A DNA stretch of 64,000 nt from Sepiola atlantica (taxonomy: Eukaryota > Mollusca > Cephalopoda > Sepiida > Sepiolidae), in the NCBI GenBank assembly GCA_963556195.1, contig OY744532.1:100509706-100573705 (forward strand). Direction: 5' to 3'. The position numbers and the translations under genes were made by a program. Below, piece after piece: positions 33,150-43,929 of the stretch (position 1 is its first letter; every line of letters starts with the position of its first letter). The notes beneath the pieces were generated by a model. It was not told the origin of the DNA and made no database searches. It saw nothing but the letters and a program-made list of their open reading frames with translations.

Positions 33150-34337
33150 CATTCCGTTTAAATTAGAAATTTAGTTGATGGCTTCTGCAGACTTTAATTT
33201 CATAAACTACTGATTTTGATGTTTATTTTTAAATTAATGAACCCCTTCCCCTCATATAACGTGATGCTAGTAATCTGTTGGCAAACGTCAGGTGCTCGCC
33301 AGCCCAGCTGGAGTAAAACAATGATATATAGAGAGCAGCACTGGGAAATAAGACATTTCAAAGAGTCTCTTCATATGCGAGGTTGTCGTTCCATCATTAT
33401 CAGTTCACTTAATCTTGATATTCGGTCAATATGAGAACCGTTGACTAAAAAAATAACAGATAAGAATTTAAATTAAATATAAATATTTAAAAAAAAAATG
33501 TTTTTTGGTGTACACAATTTTATTTGTATTTGTTATAAAAAAGAATGTTGAAACTTTAAAACTTAATTGAAAGTGATCAGCTCAACAGACCACGTATATG
33601 AGAAAAACGATCAAATTTTGTCTTGTTTGTGCATCCACATCTCTGTCACTGCTAATCAAAGCAAAGCGAGAACATCAGTGTCCAAATTCGGCCAATCAGA
33701 GCAAGGCAACTCTTTCAGAACCGAAGCTACAATGGCTATAATAAAAGCAAGCATATTTTAGACCCAGACACTGAAGGCTTTGGTCTCTTGAGCAACGTTT
33801 TCCTGTTGACTGCAGGACTGGGAATTTTGATCTTCCTCCTCCCCATCTTCATCATCATAAAACACAGCAGACAGCAGCAATATAATACAGAAAGGAGAAT
33901 GACACCTTAGTTTCGACAGGCAACAGTTGGCCGGATATTTTATCCCAAGAGAGTGACAGCAACAGTTCTTGCATGCACGCAAATACGCCTCAAGAGTCAA
34001 TTCTACCGCACACGCAGAATGACGCCTCAGTTTCCTGTATACATGCAAATCAGACAATAACATAACCACATCTATCGTCCTGGCAACAATGGTTCTTACC
34101 AGGGTCAGCTTCTTGCATATATGAAGCCCAAGGAGATAGATTTTATTCTCTCAACCTTTCACTGAGGTCAATTTTCAAAACAAAGACAAGCTTCAGCAAC
34201 AGTTAACACTTGTCCTACAAAGTCAGTTTTCCTCTTTATAAAACGAACCTAATTGTAACATCATCCACATCATTACTTATGTTCGTTTGAATTTAGTTTT
34301 TTCTGAAGAAGGCAGAAGTTTTTTCCCATTCATTTAT

Positions 34338-34345
<8 letters not shown>
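33150..34345. other. No supported gene
   Basis: A 103-codon minus-strand frame at 33758-34069 has a D/E-rich stretch and several cysteines. It shows no family, its splice sites are unclear and its codons are not distinct from the surrounding sequence. I do not call it. Confidence 0.4.
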
Positions 34346-34376
<31 letters not shown>

Positions 34377-34379
34377 TAT

Positions 34380-34680
34380 AAATAAATATCAATTATTTAT
34401 TACCTACAGACATCCATGTTTCATGCTGACGCAATCTTCAGTGCAGGAAGTTAATTTCCGACGCGAACTCCGATCACAAATCGCCGCTGATTCGCAGTCA
34501 AGAGCATTTTCCCGTTTCCACCACAAATTAGCTTAAAATTAAGGAGGAATTTAACTTTGTAAATACCAAGTCAGCGGGTATTTTACAACGAGCAGCGAAA
34601 GTGATCTACAACAACAAACTGTGTTGGATCTCGCAATGAAGCTAGTAGTACTGCTTGTTATTAAACTCACAGAGTATATA
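34380..34680 (-). mobile_element. tRNA-type SINE family 3
   Basis: On the minus strand a tRNA-like head (TGGTGGAAACGGG, GACTGCGAATCAG, GGAGTTCGCG) precedes ATTAACTTCCTGCACTGAAG and AAACATGGATGTCTGTAGG. The other copies are at 51740-52045, 52075-52205 (partial) and 63570-63790. The 5' side includes TTGTTGTTGTAGATCAC-like sequence. Boxes are degenerate. Confidence 0.65.
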
Positions 34681-34983
34681 TATATATATATATAAATATA
34701 ATGTGTGTTCCCTATGAAAAGAAAGATGTATTCATATGTAAGATTTTCTGAGGAAGACGATGGAAGTGGTCCTGAATTTTTACATATCTCTGTGTGTGCC
34801 GAATCTCTATGTACCATTATAAGGGAGCTATGGGGACAGACCCCTCTTAAAACTTCAACTACATATATCCGATATTAATAAAATTTTAATCATATACGTA
34901 AGATACACATTCAGAAAGTTTTCCACAATTTCAGTTTCTTTCGACTATATTAGGGGGCAAAATGGGGGAGGTATGTCAGTAAA

Positions 34984-35792
34984 ATGCCGATGATACCACT
35001 CTATTCTGAGCTTACTTCTCACCTATCTCCCTGAGATCAGTTGGAATATGCAGCTAATCTAAAAGTTAACTTGGGTTCGGTTGTTGATTGGGATACGAAA
35101 TCGCTTGTTTCTTTTAATCCTATTAAGACTCAGCTCATCTCTTTCAATCGTAGGCGTGTCTCTTTTCTTCCTGAGATTTTCATGGATGAAATCGACTCTA
35201 AAACTTCTTGGTCTTTGTTTCTTATCAAATCTTTCTTGGAGTTTAGATCCATTAGATCCATTGCTCTTTCTGCTTCTCGTAAAGTCGGTTCTCTCTATCG
35301 CTCCAAACACTTTCTCACACCTGAGGCTATTCTTCGTCTACAAATCTACTATCAGACCTTGTATGGAGTGCTGTTGTCACATTTGGACTAATGAATCTCT
35401 GTCCCATTTGAGGGTTCTTGATAAGGTTCAAAAGTTGCTAGTCTCAGTCTCTTCTATAAGTACTATTATGGCATGTGCTCTTCAGAATTGTCTGACCTAT
35501 TACCTGCTTCCTTTGTTCCAGCTCGTTTGACTTTTTGGTCTAGTGGTCTTCATAAATTTATTGTTTTGATACCTCGTTATAATACAGGTTCCTATTTCAG
35601 TAGCTTCTTTCCAAGAGCTGCAGGCTCGTGGGACTCTCTTTCTGCTGACTGTTTTCCTCCTACCTATAGCCTTGGTCTTTTCAAGACTAAGTCCAATAGG
35701 CATCTCCTATCTTTGCGGTAATCATCTTTCATTCTTTTTAGTTCCTTACATCAAGTGGCTTCATGCCTTGTCTGGAGCGACTTCCATAAAAA
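34984..35792 (+). pseudogene. LINE family 1, reverse transcriptase C-terminal half
   Basis: The reverse transcriptase motif NADDTT (normally F/YADD) is at about 34983-35000. After a frameshift, the strand runs SFNPIKTQLISFNRRRVSFL, SASRKVGSLYRSKHFLTPEA and ILRLQIYYQTLYGVLLSH. Another shift leads to CSSELSDLLPASFVPARLTF, FFPRAAGSWDSLSADCFPP and SLGLFKTKSNRHLLSLR, stop. The 3' UTR ends GACTTCCATAAAAAAAAAA. At least two frameshifts make it inactive. It is the longest LINE in the window and lies just upstream of a Helitron-like terminus. Confidence 0.88.
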
Positions 35793-35799
35793 AAAAAGT

Positions 35800-35881
35800 A
35801 ATATCGTGTTGTGAGCATGGTGAAAAAGGACATTGTCGTGTTCCTCATTCAATCCCGAGCAACGTCGGGTCATCTTGCTAG
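35800..35881 (+). mobile_element. Helitron-like 3' terminus
   Basis: The hairpin CCCGAGCAACGTCGGG (35854-35869) is followed by eight bases and CTAG, then T. This is the layout of a Helitron 3' end (hairpin, short spacer, CTRR, T host base). The LINE just upstream may have inserted into this element. No Rep/Helicase frame is visible. Confidence 0.65.
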
Positions 35882-36186
35882 TATGTAATACTTTTTTTTT
35901 TTAATTGATTTTTGACAATAAGGCAACAGATCTATATTTCTTGTCAATAAAAAATTAATTGACAGCTTTGATGCAAAAATGGTAGCCTAGCTTGATTTCT
36001 TTCTTTTCTTTTTTAATCTTTCTAGTTAATATGTTCAAATAATTATCCCCCCCCCCCAACACACACTTTTTCTTTTGATTTCAACAAAAAACTTTCAACT
36101 TCAGTTCCTAACTTGGTCAAACTTTACAAGAGAGTAATCTGCTACATTAACTTCTACGCTAGTAATACCCTTGATATCACCGCCCC

Positions 36187-36425
36187 ATTTGGCATAATGG
36201 TTAGAGTGGTTCAATCCTCGGTCGAGTCATACCAAAGATTCCAAAAATGGTACTTGATGCCCCCTTGCTTGAATACTCAGCATTGTAAGGCGAGGAGTCA
36301 TCTTACACCTCTGTTTAGTAGCCAATGAAAAGGGGGCCTTTGGGTCACCCTCGACTTAAGGCTAGTGATGTAGATGAATGTCATCTCACGGATGGAGGTT
36401 GATCAGAAGGAAAAAGCCACCCTCT
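36187..36425 (+). mobile_element. tRNA-type SINE
   Basis: A-box TTTGGCATAATGGTTAGAGTG overlaps the start; the B-box GTTCAATCCTC follows after a short deletion. The body GTCGAGTCATACCAAAG, GTACTTGATGCCCCCTTGC and TTTGGGTCACCCTCG matches 23270-23522 in reverse. Confidence 0.8.
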
Positions 36426-37520
36426 TGTTCTCCTCCTCCAAATAAAAACGTGGCTGTTTTTGCTTTTTTTACTCGCACATACTTCAAGTGAAAGAAAATC
36501 TGAATTGAAAATTTACGCTTAACGTTTTTACATTTTTGATGACTTTGAATAGTGGATACATTTCATTTTTTTTTTTTTTTTCATATCCTATGTCTGATAA
36601 CCGTAAAGTAGTTTTGTGGGCATACAAACGTTGCTAGATAAAAGCATAAATAATCTTCCATTTATTTTATAGACACGTTTGTGAATTAAAAAAAAAGTTA
36701 TGTTGGATTAAAAAAAAATCTTTTGGTTGTAATCTTTTGAGCTCTTTTGTTTGCTGTAGCAAATAAACACGATTCTTATGAATCGGCAAGTTAGGATTTC
36801 TTGGCATTGCACCTCACACCCAATACAATCTGGTACTCACAGAAGGGACCACATGAAGATTGCCACTGACACCTACTTCACAATCTCTAACTTCCATTGC
36901 AGCCATTTGTTCTGATTTGGGCATCAGTTATTTCATCTTTATAATTTTTATTTTTTCTTCTCGCTCTTTGTAGCTCACGTTACCAGTTGACGATTCAGAA
37001 ATGTCAATCCGAACAGACTGCACTTTCTTAATAATAATAATAATAATAATAAAAAAAGATAAATATAAGTGCTTCTGAAATAACAGATAAAGAAATCTCT
37101 GCCTTTGAAAGTTGACTCTAGGTGTTTATCTGGAGGTTAGGTTACGGTTGGTGCGCGTGAAAGATGTAGAATGGTTCCTGGCAACCTTTTACCATTAATT
37201 GAATTCTTGCATAACTATTTCTGTTTTATTTTACATGGTGCCCACCCTCAATTACCATTTTCTAAAATGCCATAATCATGACATATTAAGTGTTAATTAA
37301 GTAAAGTTCAAATGTAGCGAGAGATTCATCGAAATGGCCAGTATTTTACTGACTTAATTCATTCGATTCGGGCGGGTATCCTCGTCGTTTAACATCGTTA
37401 ACATCATCATCATCAGCAGCGGGGATATGTTAAGTACTGGTGTTGAGAGTTTAGCTTTACCATTAGGGTAAGATCAGCATAGAGTAAGTTCTGTGGACTG
37501 TTGCCAATTCTGACATTGAG
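36426..37520. other. No supported gene
   Basis: AT-rich, with an ATAATAATAATAAT run near 37030 and ATCATCATCATC near 37400. I could not find a repeat copy. Confidence 0.4.
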
Positions 37521-37529
37521 CTATCTTTC

Positions 37530-38025
37530 TCACTACTTTGAGTAGGGTATATAGCAGCTGTTTTAGGTGTGTGATGCTGTATGGAGTGCTAGACCACCAC
37601 CACCCAGTCCTCACTCGCCATCTTCAGCATAATGATAGAGTAATGATCAGATGGGTATGCAATGTTGGGTCAGATCAGACCCGGCATATCAGCTCTGATA
37701 CCCTGTTCGAGAGGCTGAATATACCAAAGATTGATGAACTCCTGACGATCAGTCGGTTACGTTGGTTTGGCCTCGTTGAGAGGAGCGATTCTTGGATACG
37801 AGAATGCGGAGACCTTGGGGTGGAAAGCCGGAAGAAAGTTAGACAATCCAAGAAAACTTGGATGCAAATCATCAATCAGGATTTTAGACAGTGGAATTTG
37901 AATGGAATCGATCCTCAAGACTGCCAAGCTTGGAGACTGAGATTGCAGGCTGTAAGAAAGCGTTAGACCCCTGAACAAGGGAAATAAGATGATAAAATGG
38001 ATGATGATGATGATGATGATGATGG
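37530..38025 (+). pseudogene. LINE C-terminal fragment with GAT tail
   Basis: Encodes SCFRCVMLYGVLDHHH, MIRWVCNVGSDQTRHISSDT, ELLTISRLRWFGLVERSDSW and KVRQSKKTWMQIINQDFRQW, stop. RLRWFGLVERSD and the KKTW block place it beside, but apart from, the family at 820-1285. The 3' end is a GATGATGATG run (38005-38022), the expected tail. The frame is open over 142 codons but there is no catalytic domain. Confidence 0.8.
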
Positions 38026-38151
38026 TGGTTATACTTAATTGAATAATTGACAAGAGCAATATTATCAAATGTTCAGAAGACAATATCAACATGTATAGAA
38101 TACCCGTACTTTGCATAGAGTGAATGGATGAAACTTAAATGGCTGAAAATA

Positions 38152-38790
38152 CAGGGTGTTTGGGGTAAATTTAACACTTTTTGGAAAGAAAAGAAAAAAA
38201 GTCAATAATTGATATATTCTCAAAATTTAAAGAGCATATCAGAGGAGCTTTTGCCGAATACAACTCAATCAAAGAAGCCGCCCTGGACTTTCACCATGGC
38301 CTCTAGGTTGGAGCTGAACATGGTGCATTCGGCCTTCAGTATTCTTTGAGAGACGCCTGAACATCAGCTTGTCCTTGGTGTCTTTCTCGACTGCAGCCAA
38401 TACATAGTAGTTCATGGGGTTCCAATCAAGTGAGTTGGGGGTTAGATGTTGGTACTGGCGAAGTCATGGAAGTTCTCAGATAGCCACTTCTTAGTTTTTC
38501 AGAATGTGTGACACGGAGATAAGTCTTACTGCCACACGCATGCCCTTCTTGCAACCACCCTTTCTACCCAGTGTTTGACAACTGTGGACAGCAACTCAAT
38601 AGCTACCTGAATTGAGTCTGAGTCCTTTTTCGAAGATGTGGGGTGGCATGAAATAGTTTTCACTGGAAACTCGTCCAAAGACCATCAGTTTGAGGGACCT
38701 TGGTCTGCAAGATGTGTAGGAGTTTGTGTGGACTGTATGTTAGCCATCTGTTGTGCAACTGGTCCTGACAGAAGTTCTTGTTTGAAATAG
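38152..38790 (-). pseudogene. Tc1/mariner-type transposase remnant
   Basis: On the minus strand one end of the element starts CAGGGTGTTTGGGG, with TA (38150-38151) outside it. The frame is broken but reads LMVFGRVSSENYFMPPHIFE, then VVKHWVERVVARRACVWQ, DLSPCHTF, WLSENFHDFASTNI, NSLDWNPMNYYVLAAVEKDT, and ends LEAMVKVQGGFFD, stop (38265-38267). These match the DDE-domain layout of mariner-type transposases (QxDSAPCHT and NSPDLNPMDYY). The third acidic position reads N in NPMNYY. The opposite end was not found. Confidence 0.85.
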
Positions 38791-38799
38791 TAATTTAAC

Positions 38800-39540
38800 C
38801 CCACAAAATAACACATTTTCTAATCTCATAACTTGTGTCATGTCAGCTCTATTTTCACACAGTTTTCACCATGGTAGTCGATGTTTTAGATTACTTTTAA
38901 GTATTTTTATTTATTTTTGTCCAAACGCCTTGTTGAACTTATTAAAGGGTCTAGTGTGTGTTCTGAGTATTATGCTGCCATCCTCCTATGGGTAGGCCAG
39001 CTAGTTGCCAAATAAAATGTCATTTATGAATATATGGTTACAGCTAACGATAATTGTTACACTTGGTGATAATTGACATTTGAAAATAATGATGGTAGTT
39101 ATTCTTTAAATAGGAAATGATTTGACAAACGGCAGAGGCCATCAGAGGCGACATTTTGAGAGTTGGGATACAAACTGCATGGGGAGGGGACGAATAATAA
39201 TAAGAAAAAAAACGTAAAAAGGGGGGGGGGGGAAGGAAAGGAAGGAAAATGAAAAGGGAAAAAAAGCAAAGGAAGAATGAAAACATTTATTTTATTTAAA
39301 TGGAGACGAAGAAATGCAGTCCATTTTTATTTAAACTTGACAACTTGATCTAAACACAGCTTTTAAAAAAAAATCTTGAACTAAATAATTATTTCTTACA
39401 CATTTTAATTTTATTTTTTCAAGATTTCTGATTAAACTGCTTTTTGCTGAACATATTTTTCTCATCTAAATAAATAAATCCAAAAGTTTTTTTTTTTTAT
39501 CTATCCTAACAATATTAACATCAAAAATACAGTAGGCTTC
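38800..39540. other. No supported gene
   Basis: G run at 39220-39232, A and T runs, no coding domain. The minus-strand F/P-rich frame at 39044-39286 is low-complexity. Confidence 0.45.
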
Positions 39541-39542
39541 TT

Positions 39543-39881
39543 TGTTTTTTATGTACTTTCTTCCCACAGCAGAAAGATGTGACACAAGGTCGGAATGTGG
39601 GATTGGAAAGCCAGCGCCCGAGAATATAAGCGCTCTGGCCTGCTAAAAATGCCCGGGCAGCCTCGTCGGCATTCCCCGGTAGGGGCGACTCAGGCGATTA
39701 GCAATAAACTAACCCCTTCTCAAAGGGTGAGAAGGCAAAGCCTGGGAGGGTGGACCTCCTAGAACTGCACAGGACAATACCCCAGAACGGCGGAATCAAG
39801 GCCCGAAGGCCAAGACGATACCAGTCTATTGGGTGTAGTATCCATCGGAACAGATACTACACTTTGATCCCAGCCTAAAGG
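39543..39881 (-). mobile_element. U2-headed SINE, type 1
   Basis: The head on the minus strand reads TTAGGCTGGGATCAAAG, TGTAGTATCTGTTCCGATGG. The body has TCGTCTTGGCCTTCGGGCC, CTGTCCTGTGCAGTT and GGTTAGTTTATTGCTAATCG. The tail is CCTTGTGTCACATCTTTC. AGGCTTCTT (39534-39542) and AGGCTTTTT (39882-39890) flank it, a near-match target duplication. Confidence 0.82.
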
Positions 39882-39899
39882 AGGCTTTTTAAATTCTAA

Positions 39900-40189
39900 T
39901 AAGAGTATATTTTCAAATATCATAAATATAAATATCGATCTTGCTCATTTGTATATATTTTTTTTTACGATTCTAATAAATTAATATTCTGTAATATTCA
40001 TTTCTAATTTGTATTGGCAAATGTTCTTCTATATACGCAATCGTTTTATCGATAGTACTATTATTTTAATTATTAATAAAATTATTTATATAAAAAAAGG
40101 ATAACGTTTCAAAAACTTTTAGAATTTAATTTTCAAGGGAGATAATTCACATGAAAGTTCCGGCATTAAAGTTGTTGAGATGTGGAGAA
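39900..40189. other. AT-rich; molluscan-type motif at 40135-40147
   Basis: CAAGGGAGATAATTC lies here. No other feature was seen. Confidence 0.45.
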
Positions 40190-40232
40190 CAGATACTTCA
40201 CATTGATCTTAGCCAGAATGCCAAGGAACAAT
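40190..40232 (-). mobile_element. Isolated U2 snRNA-like head
   Basis: On the minus strand: TTGGCATTCTGGCTAAGATC, AATGTGAAGTATCTGTTC. It matches U2 nt ~10-45 with three to four changes. No body follows. Confidence 0.65.
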
Positions 40233-40639
40233 AAAAAAAAAAAAATGTTTTAAATAAATGGAAAAAAGAAATTCGATTTAATCGGAATATATTTTAATTG
40301 GGTGGGTAGTGTATTATCGGTTCTGTTGTCCGTCTGTTCTGACCGTCCTCCCAGGAATTACCTCCTCTGTAAGAGCTCAACATTTTTTCTCGAAAATTAT
40401 AAATATATATAGTCTGAAATAAAAACGTTTTTCACTTAAAAAGCAAACCAATAAAATTTGATTTTCTGTTTAAATTATAAGTTTTTTATTTAAAGTTTTC
40501 CTTCACTTAAATCCTATTATAAACATCCCCCCTTCACCCCATTAAATAAATAATAACAAGTCATGCTGGCTTTTCTTCTCTTATTTGAGGTTGATTCCTA
40601 TTTCAGTCATGTAAATTATTTAGAGTGAAATAGGTTTCG

Positions 40640-40914
40640 GCATTACTCATAAATGTTGTTGTTTTTTTTTTGTTAACTTAAACCATGTTTTAGTAAAAAA
40701 AACAACTTAGGGTTCTAAATTAAAAAAATTTTTTTTAACTTAAACCATGTTTTAGTAAAAAAAACAAAAACAACTTAGGGTTCTAAATTTTTTTTTTTTT
40801 TTTTAACTTAAACCATGTTTTAGTAAAAAAAAAAAACAACTTAGGGTTCTTAATCTTTTTTTAATTTTTTTATTTATTAAGCCATATTTTAGTAAAAAAA
40901 ACAAAAACACCTTA
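40640..40914. repeat. ~60-bp tandem repeat, four units
   Basis: TTAACTTAAACCATGTTTTAG, a run of A, then ACAACTTAGGGTTCTAAAT repeats. The A and T runs vary in length between units. It resembles a slippage-driven array. Confidence 0.85.
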
Positions 40915-40980
40915 GGTGTAAATGTCTCTTACCAGCGACCATGCGCGATTTAAGTTCAATTTAAAAGAGACATTTACACC
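40915..40980. repeat. Perfect 16-bp arm hairpin
   Basis: GGTGTAAATGTCTCTT pairs fully with AAGAGACATTTACACC around a 34-base loop. No larger element is visible. Confidence 0.85.
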
Positions 40981-41244
40981 GTTAGTCCACACAAAATCGG
41001 ACGTGACTTCTAGAAGACCAGGAAGGATTATTACGTAAAAAAAATACGGTTAATACCTTTTATTTGTCTAAAGCTCTGACGAGGCTTGTTATATCAAGCA
41101 AAATATTAGATAAAAAAAGTCAAGATGAAGAAGAAAAATTTTTTTTTAATTTTTTATTTTGATTTTAATAAAAATATCTGCATCTAACACATGGTTCTTT
41201 GAAGGCATTTTGCCTCTTTCTTTAAGTATAAATATATATACATA

Positions 41245-41400
41245 AATTTTTATTTATACAAACATTTTTGGGCTGCATAGATGTCTGTCGATGGCCTGAA
41301 GAAGCTTCCCTTTCAAAAAGGCCGTTGAAACATGTAGTCACATATGTAGCCCAAAAATGTTTGTATAAATTAAGATTTATATGTAAATACAGCTCTACTT
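41245..41400 (+). repeat. Short CCTGAAGAAG hairpin repeat
   Basis: TATACAAACATTTTTGGGCT on the left and AGCCCAAAAATGTTTGTATA on the right are inverted arms. The middle carries CCTGAAGAAGCTTCCC. Related pieces are at 17285-17375 and 18055-18165. Confidence 0.7.
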
Positions 41401-41513
41401 GTTATTGAGCACTATCTTATAAACACCATAGTTTCATTGGATGAACATCTATGAAGCAACAACTATACAAACACTATATATAAATATATACACATACCTA
41501 ACTTTATATATAT

Positions 41514-42347
41514 ATTCCATGAAAAATGCCAGTATACTGAAATCATATGCCCTTAATAGGGTTAAGATGAAAATTCATATACACTACATGTACAAAAGCA
41601 AGGAAATTCCAAAATTTTTACACTTTATTGTCATTAAGGGTATGCGAGCACAACAGGGCTATGCATTTTACTGGTAGGAATTTTTTTTCAGTGCACCTCA
41701 CACACTTCATCCACTCATGCATAGAGATTTATACTGTAGTGATGTGATAATTAAATGGTTTGGTTGATATGTAGTCATACCCTTAATGACAATAAAAGTG
41801 TAAAAATTTGGGAATTTCCTTGCTTTTGTACATTTAGTGTATATGAATTTTCATCTTAACCCTATTAAGGGCATATGATTTCAGTATACTGGCATTTATC
41901 ATGGAATGTCACTACTTTTGTAAAGGCTATGTCTCAATACAATGCCTTCTCATAACTGATATAGTTGGTCGTTTGACTAATCAAGGTATATGGTAAACTG
42001 AAATTAAAATGTCATCAACTAGACACTAGAACCTCTATCTTTGCCAAAAATCAGCTGAATCCATCAAATAGTTGATGAGATACAGCGTGGCACATACATA
42101 CATACGTACGTACACACAGATAACATGATTTCATGATTGAACTTTCTGGATCTCTGGGTTGTCTTGACTAATGATGCTGAAATTCTACACACTTATAGAA
42201 CCTATCAAATAAACATTTTGTGCAAAGTTTTAACTAATTTGGTTTATTGGTTTTTGAGTTATGATTGATCAAAGAAATGAGATTTCCAGCATAGGCCATT
42301 TGTGAAGTCTATTAAGGGATAGAGCGCTCTCGCGCCTCCCTTTGATA
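41514..42347 (-). mobile_element. 805-bp dispersed repeat, copy 2
   Basis: Inverted relative to 3977-4781, with the foldback at 41514-41907. It ends at ATCAAAGGGAGGCGCGAGAG on the minus strand and abuts the coding exon's upstream intron. Some internal blocks differ (TTAATGACAATAAAAG). Confidence 0.75.
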
Positions 42348-42549
42348 TATAAAGACGTATAAACTGGTGGAAGACCATGTAAAATTTAAGTCTGAGTTTG
42401 AGCTTGTTTGGGTTGCTGATTGCGTAACCTGATTGAGTCCTGATATACGCTGACCCCTTTTTATCTTGTTCTTGCTTTTCTGATGCTCTACTATTCTGAA
42501 GAGTGTTCGATCCTTTTCTCAAAGATCTTTGTTTCTGTTTTCTTTTTAG

Positions 42550-42771
42550 CACATGGTGCAGAGCCAGATGACCCCGACATATCAGTATGCACAGACTGGG
42601 TTGGAGGACTACCATCACCAAGTGGTGAATCAGGCACCGACAGTCAGCGCTGCCGGTGCCAATGCCGCAGACCCCACCCAATTTAAGGCTGAACAAGCTA
42701 CTGTGTATGCAACGACAGCGCCCCCAGCCAACGGAGGAGTTGGTGTGGTCCCTGGGGTGGAGCAGCAGACG
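42550..42771 (+). CDS. Coding exon of an unidentified gene, phase 0-0
   Basis: A CTTTGTTTCTGTTTTCTTTT tract and TAG precede CAC ATG at 42550, and the exon ends ...CAG ACG at 42771 before GTAAGA. The 222 bases make 74 codons without a stop, and both splice phases are 0. The peptide starts HMVQSQMTPTYQYAQTG and ends GVGVVPGVEQQT. It is rich in Q, A, T, V, Y and P with few charges, as in an intrinsically disordered N-terminal region of a nuclear or RNA-binding protein. The composition is far GC-richer than its surroundings. An in-frame ATG at 42553 may be a start or internal. A loose resemblance to the N-terminal region of RBFOX proteins is only a guess. No other exon of the gene was found. Confidence 0.65.
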
Positions 42772-43317
42772 GTAAGAAGTCGACCGCTAAATGTACGTCA
42801 GTATATGTTCATCTTGTTGTAGCATGCCTCTTGTTGGATCCTCTGAGCAACGGTTCAAGTTGTGGCTGCCTGACTGCAGTCCAGCCTGTATGGACACGCA
42901 GCAAGGATATCTATTAACTTCTCCGCTCAAAACTGAAACTTAGGCATGTCCATTTTTCCACCCTCGCCTTTTAATACAGTGGCTCCTCTCCCTCCTCCAT
43001 ACTAAATTTTCTGATGATAATTCTATCCAGCCTCCCCTCTTCTCCCCTTTTTTTGTCTTCATCTCCACACTAGTTTTTATTTTTACTGTGAAATTCTTAA
43101 TTCATCACCTTTTTCTTTTTTCTTTTTCTTTTCTTTTAACCAAACTAACCAATTCTGAAGAATCAGGGTTTTTACCGTTTTTCTTCTCTTTGATCTTTTT
43201 TTTTTTTTTTTTCATGCTTTGTAGTTACTCGTGCATGTCTTTTTTTTTTTCATAACTATTTTATTCACTTCTCTCTTTAACCAGTTTGCTAAAATCACGG
43301 CTTTTTTAAAAGATATG
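42772..43317 (+). other. Probable intron, no further structure
   Basis: Begins with GTAAGAAG. T-rich sequence at 43055-43260 is a possible pyrimidine tract, but no downstream exon is apparent within the window. Confidence 0.4.
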
Positions 43318-43755
43318 GTGCTTGTGCATATCAACCCTGACATGTTAGACCGCTCTAAAAAATGAAATAGCTAAAGAAATGTATAAACTTTGTTATGTAC
43401 TTACATGGTAGATGAAAAAAAGACTGTACACCAAAAATTATGCAAATTCATCCAGTATTTATTTAATTATAAATAAAAAACGATTTTATCACTCGGTAGA
43501 AATTTCTACCATTTTCCAGTGGTCATGGGCGATAACTCATATTTTCACGATTTCGGGGTCTGCGGTCTCCATTGTTTACAAAAATGTCAAAATGTACGTA
43601 AAATCATTTTTTTCTTTTCCTTATAATTTAATAACTACTGGATGAATTTGCGTAATTTTTTCTGCACAATCTTATTGTCAGCTAACATGTAAGTACATAA
43701 TAAAGTTTATACATTCTTTAAATATTTCAATGTCAGGGTTGATATGCACAAGCAT
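43318..43755. mobile_element. Foldback element in the intron
   Basis: Left arm GTGCTTGTGCATATCAACCC, ATGTATAAACTTTGTTATG, GCAAATTCATCCAGTA pairs with the right arm ending GGGTTGATATGCACAAGCAT. Arms are ~140 bases. It is single-copy here and non-coding. Confidence 0.8.
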
Positions 43756-43929
43756 CAAAGATATTTCTGAGATGAGCTATTGTGGTTGTTTCCGTTATTT
43801 TTACATGTTTCAGATTTCCTCATCTTGGTTTGTTGCCATTTCCATGACGTTTCGATTCAATTCAACAAATTTGGCAAAACATAAAACAAGCATGCTTTAG
43901 TTGCCATGTAGGTAATATGTGGTATAAAT

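Noticed and set aside
33758..34069. 103-codon minus-strand frame with D/E-rich and C-rich parts
   Set aside because: There is no recognisable family, no convincing splice or promoter context and no codon bias against the background.
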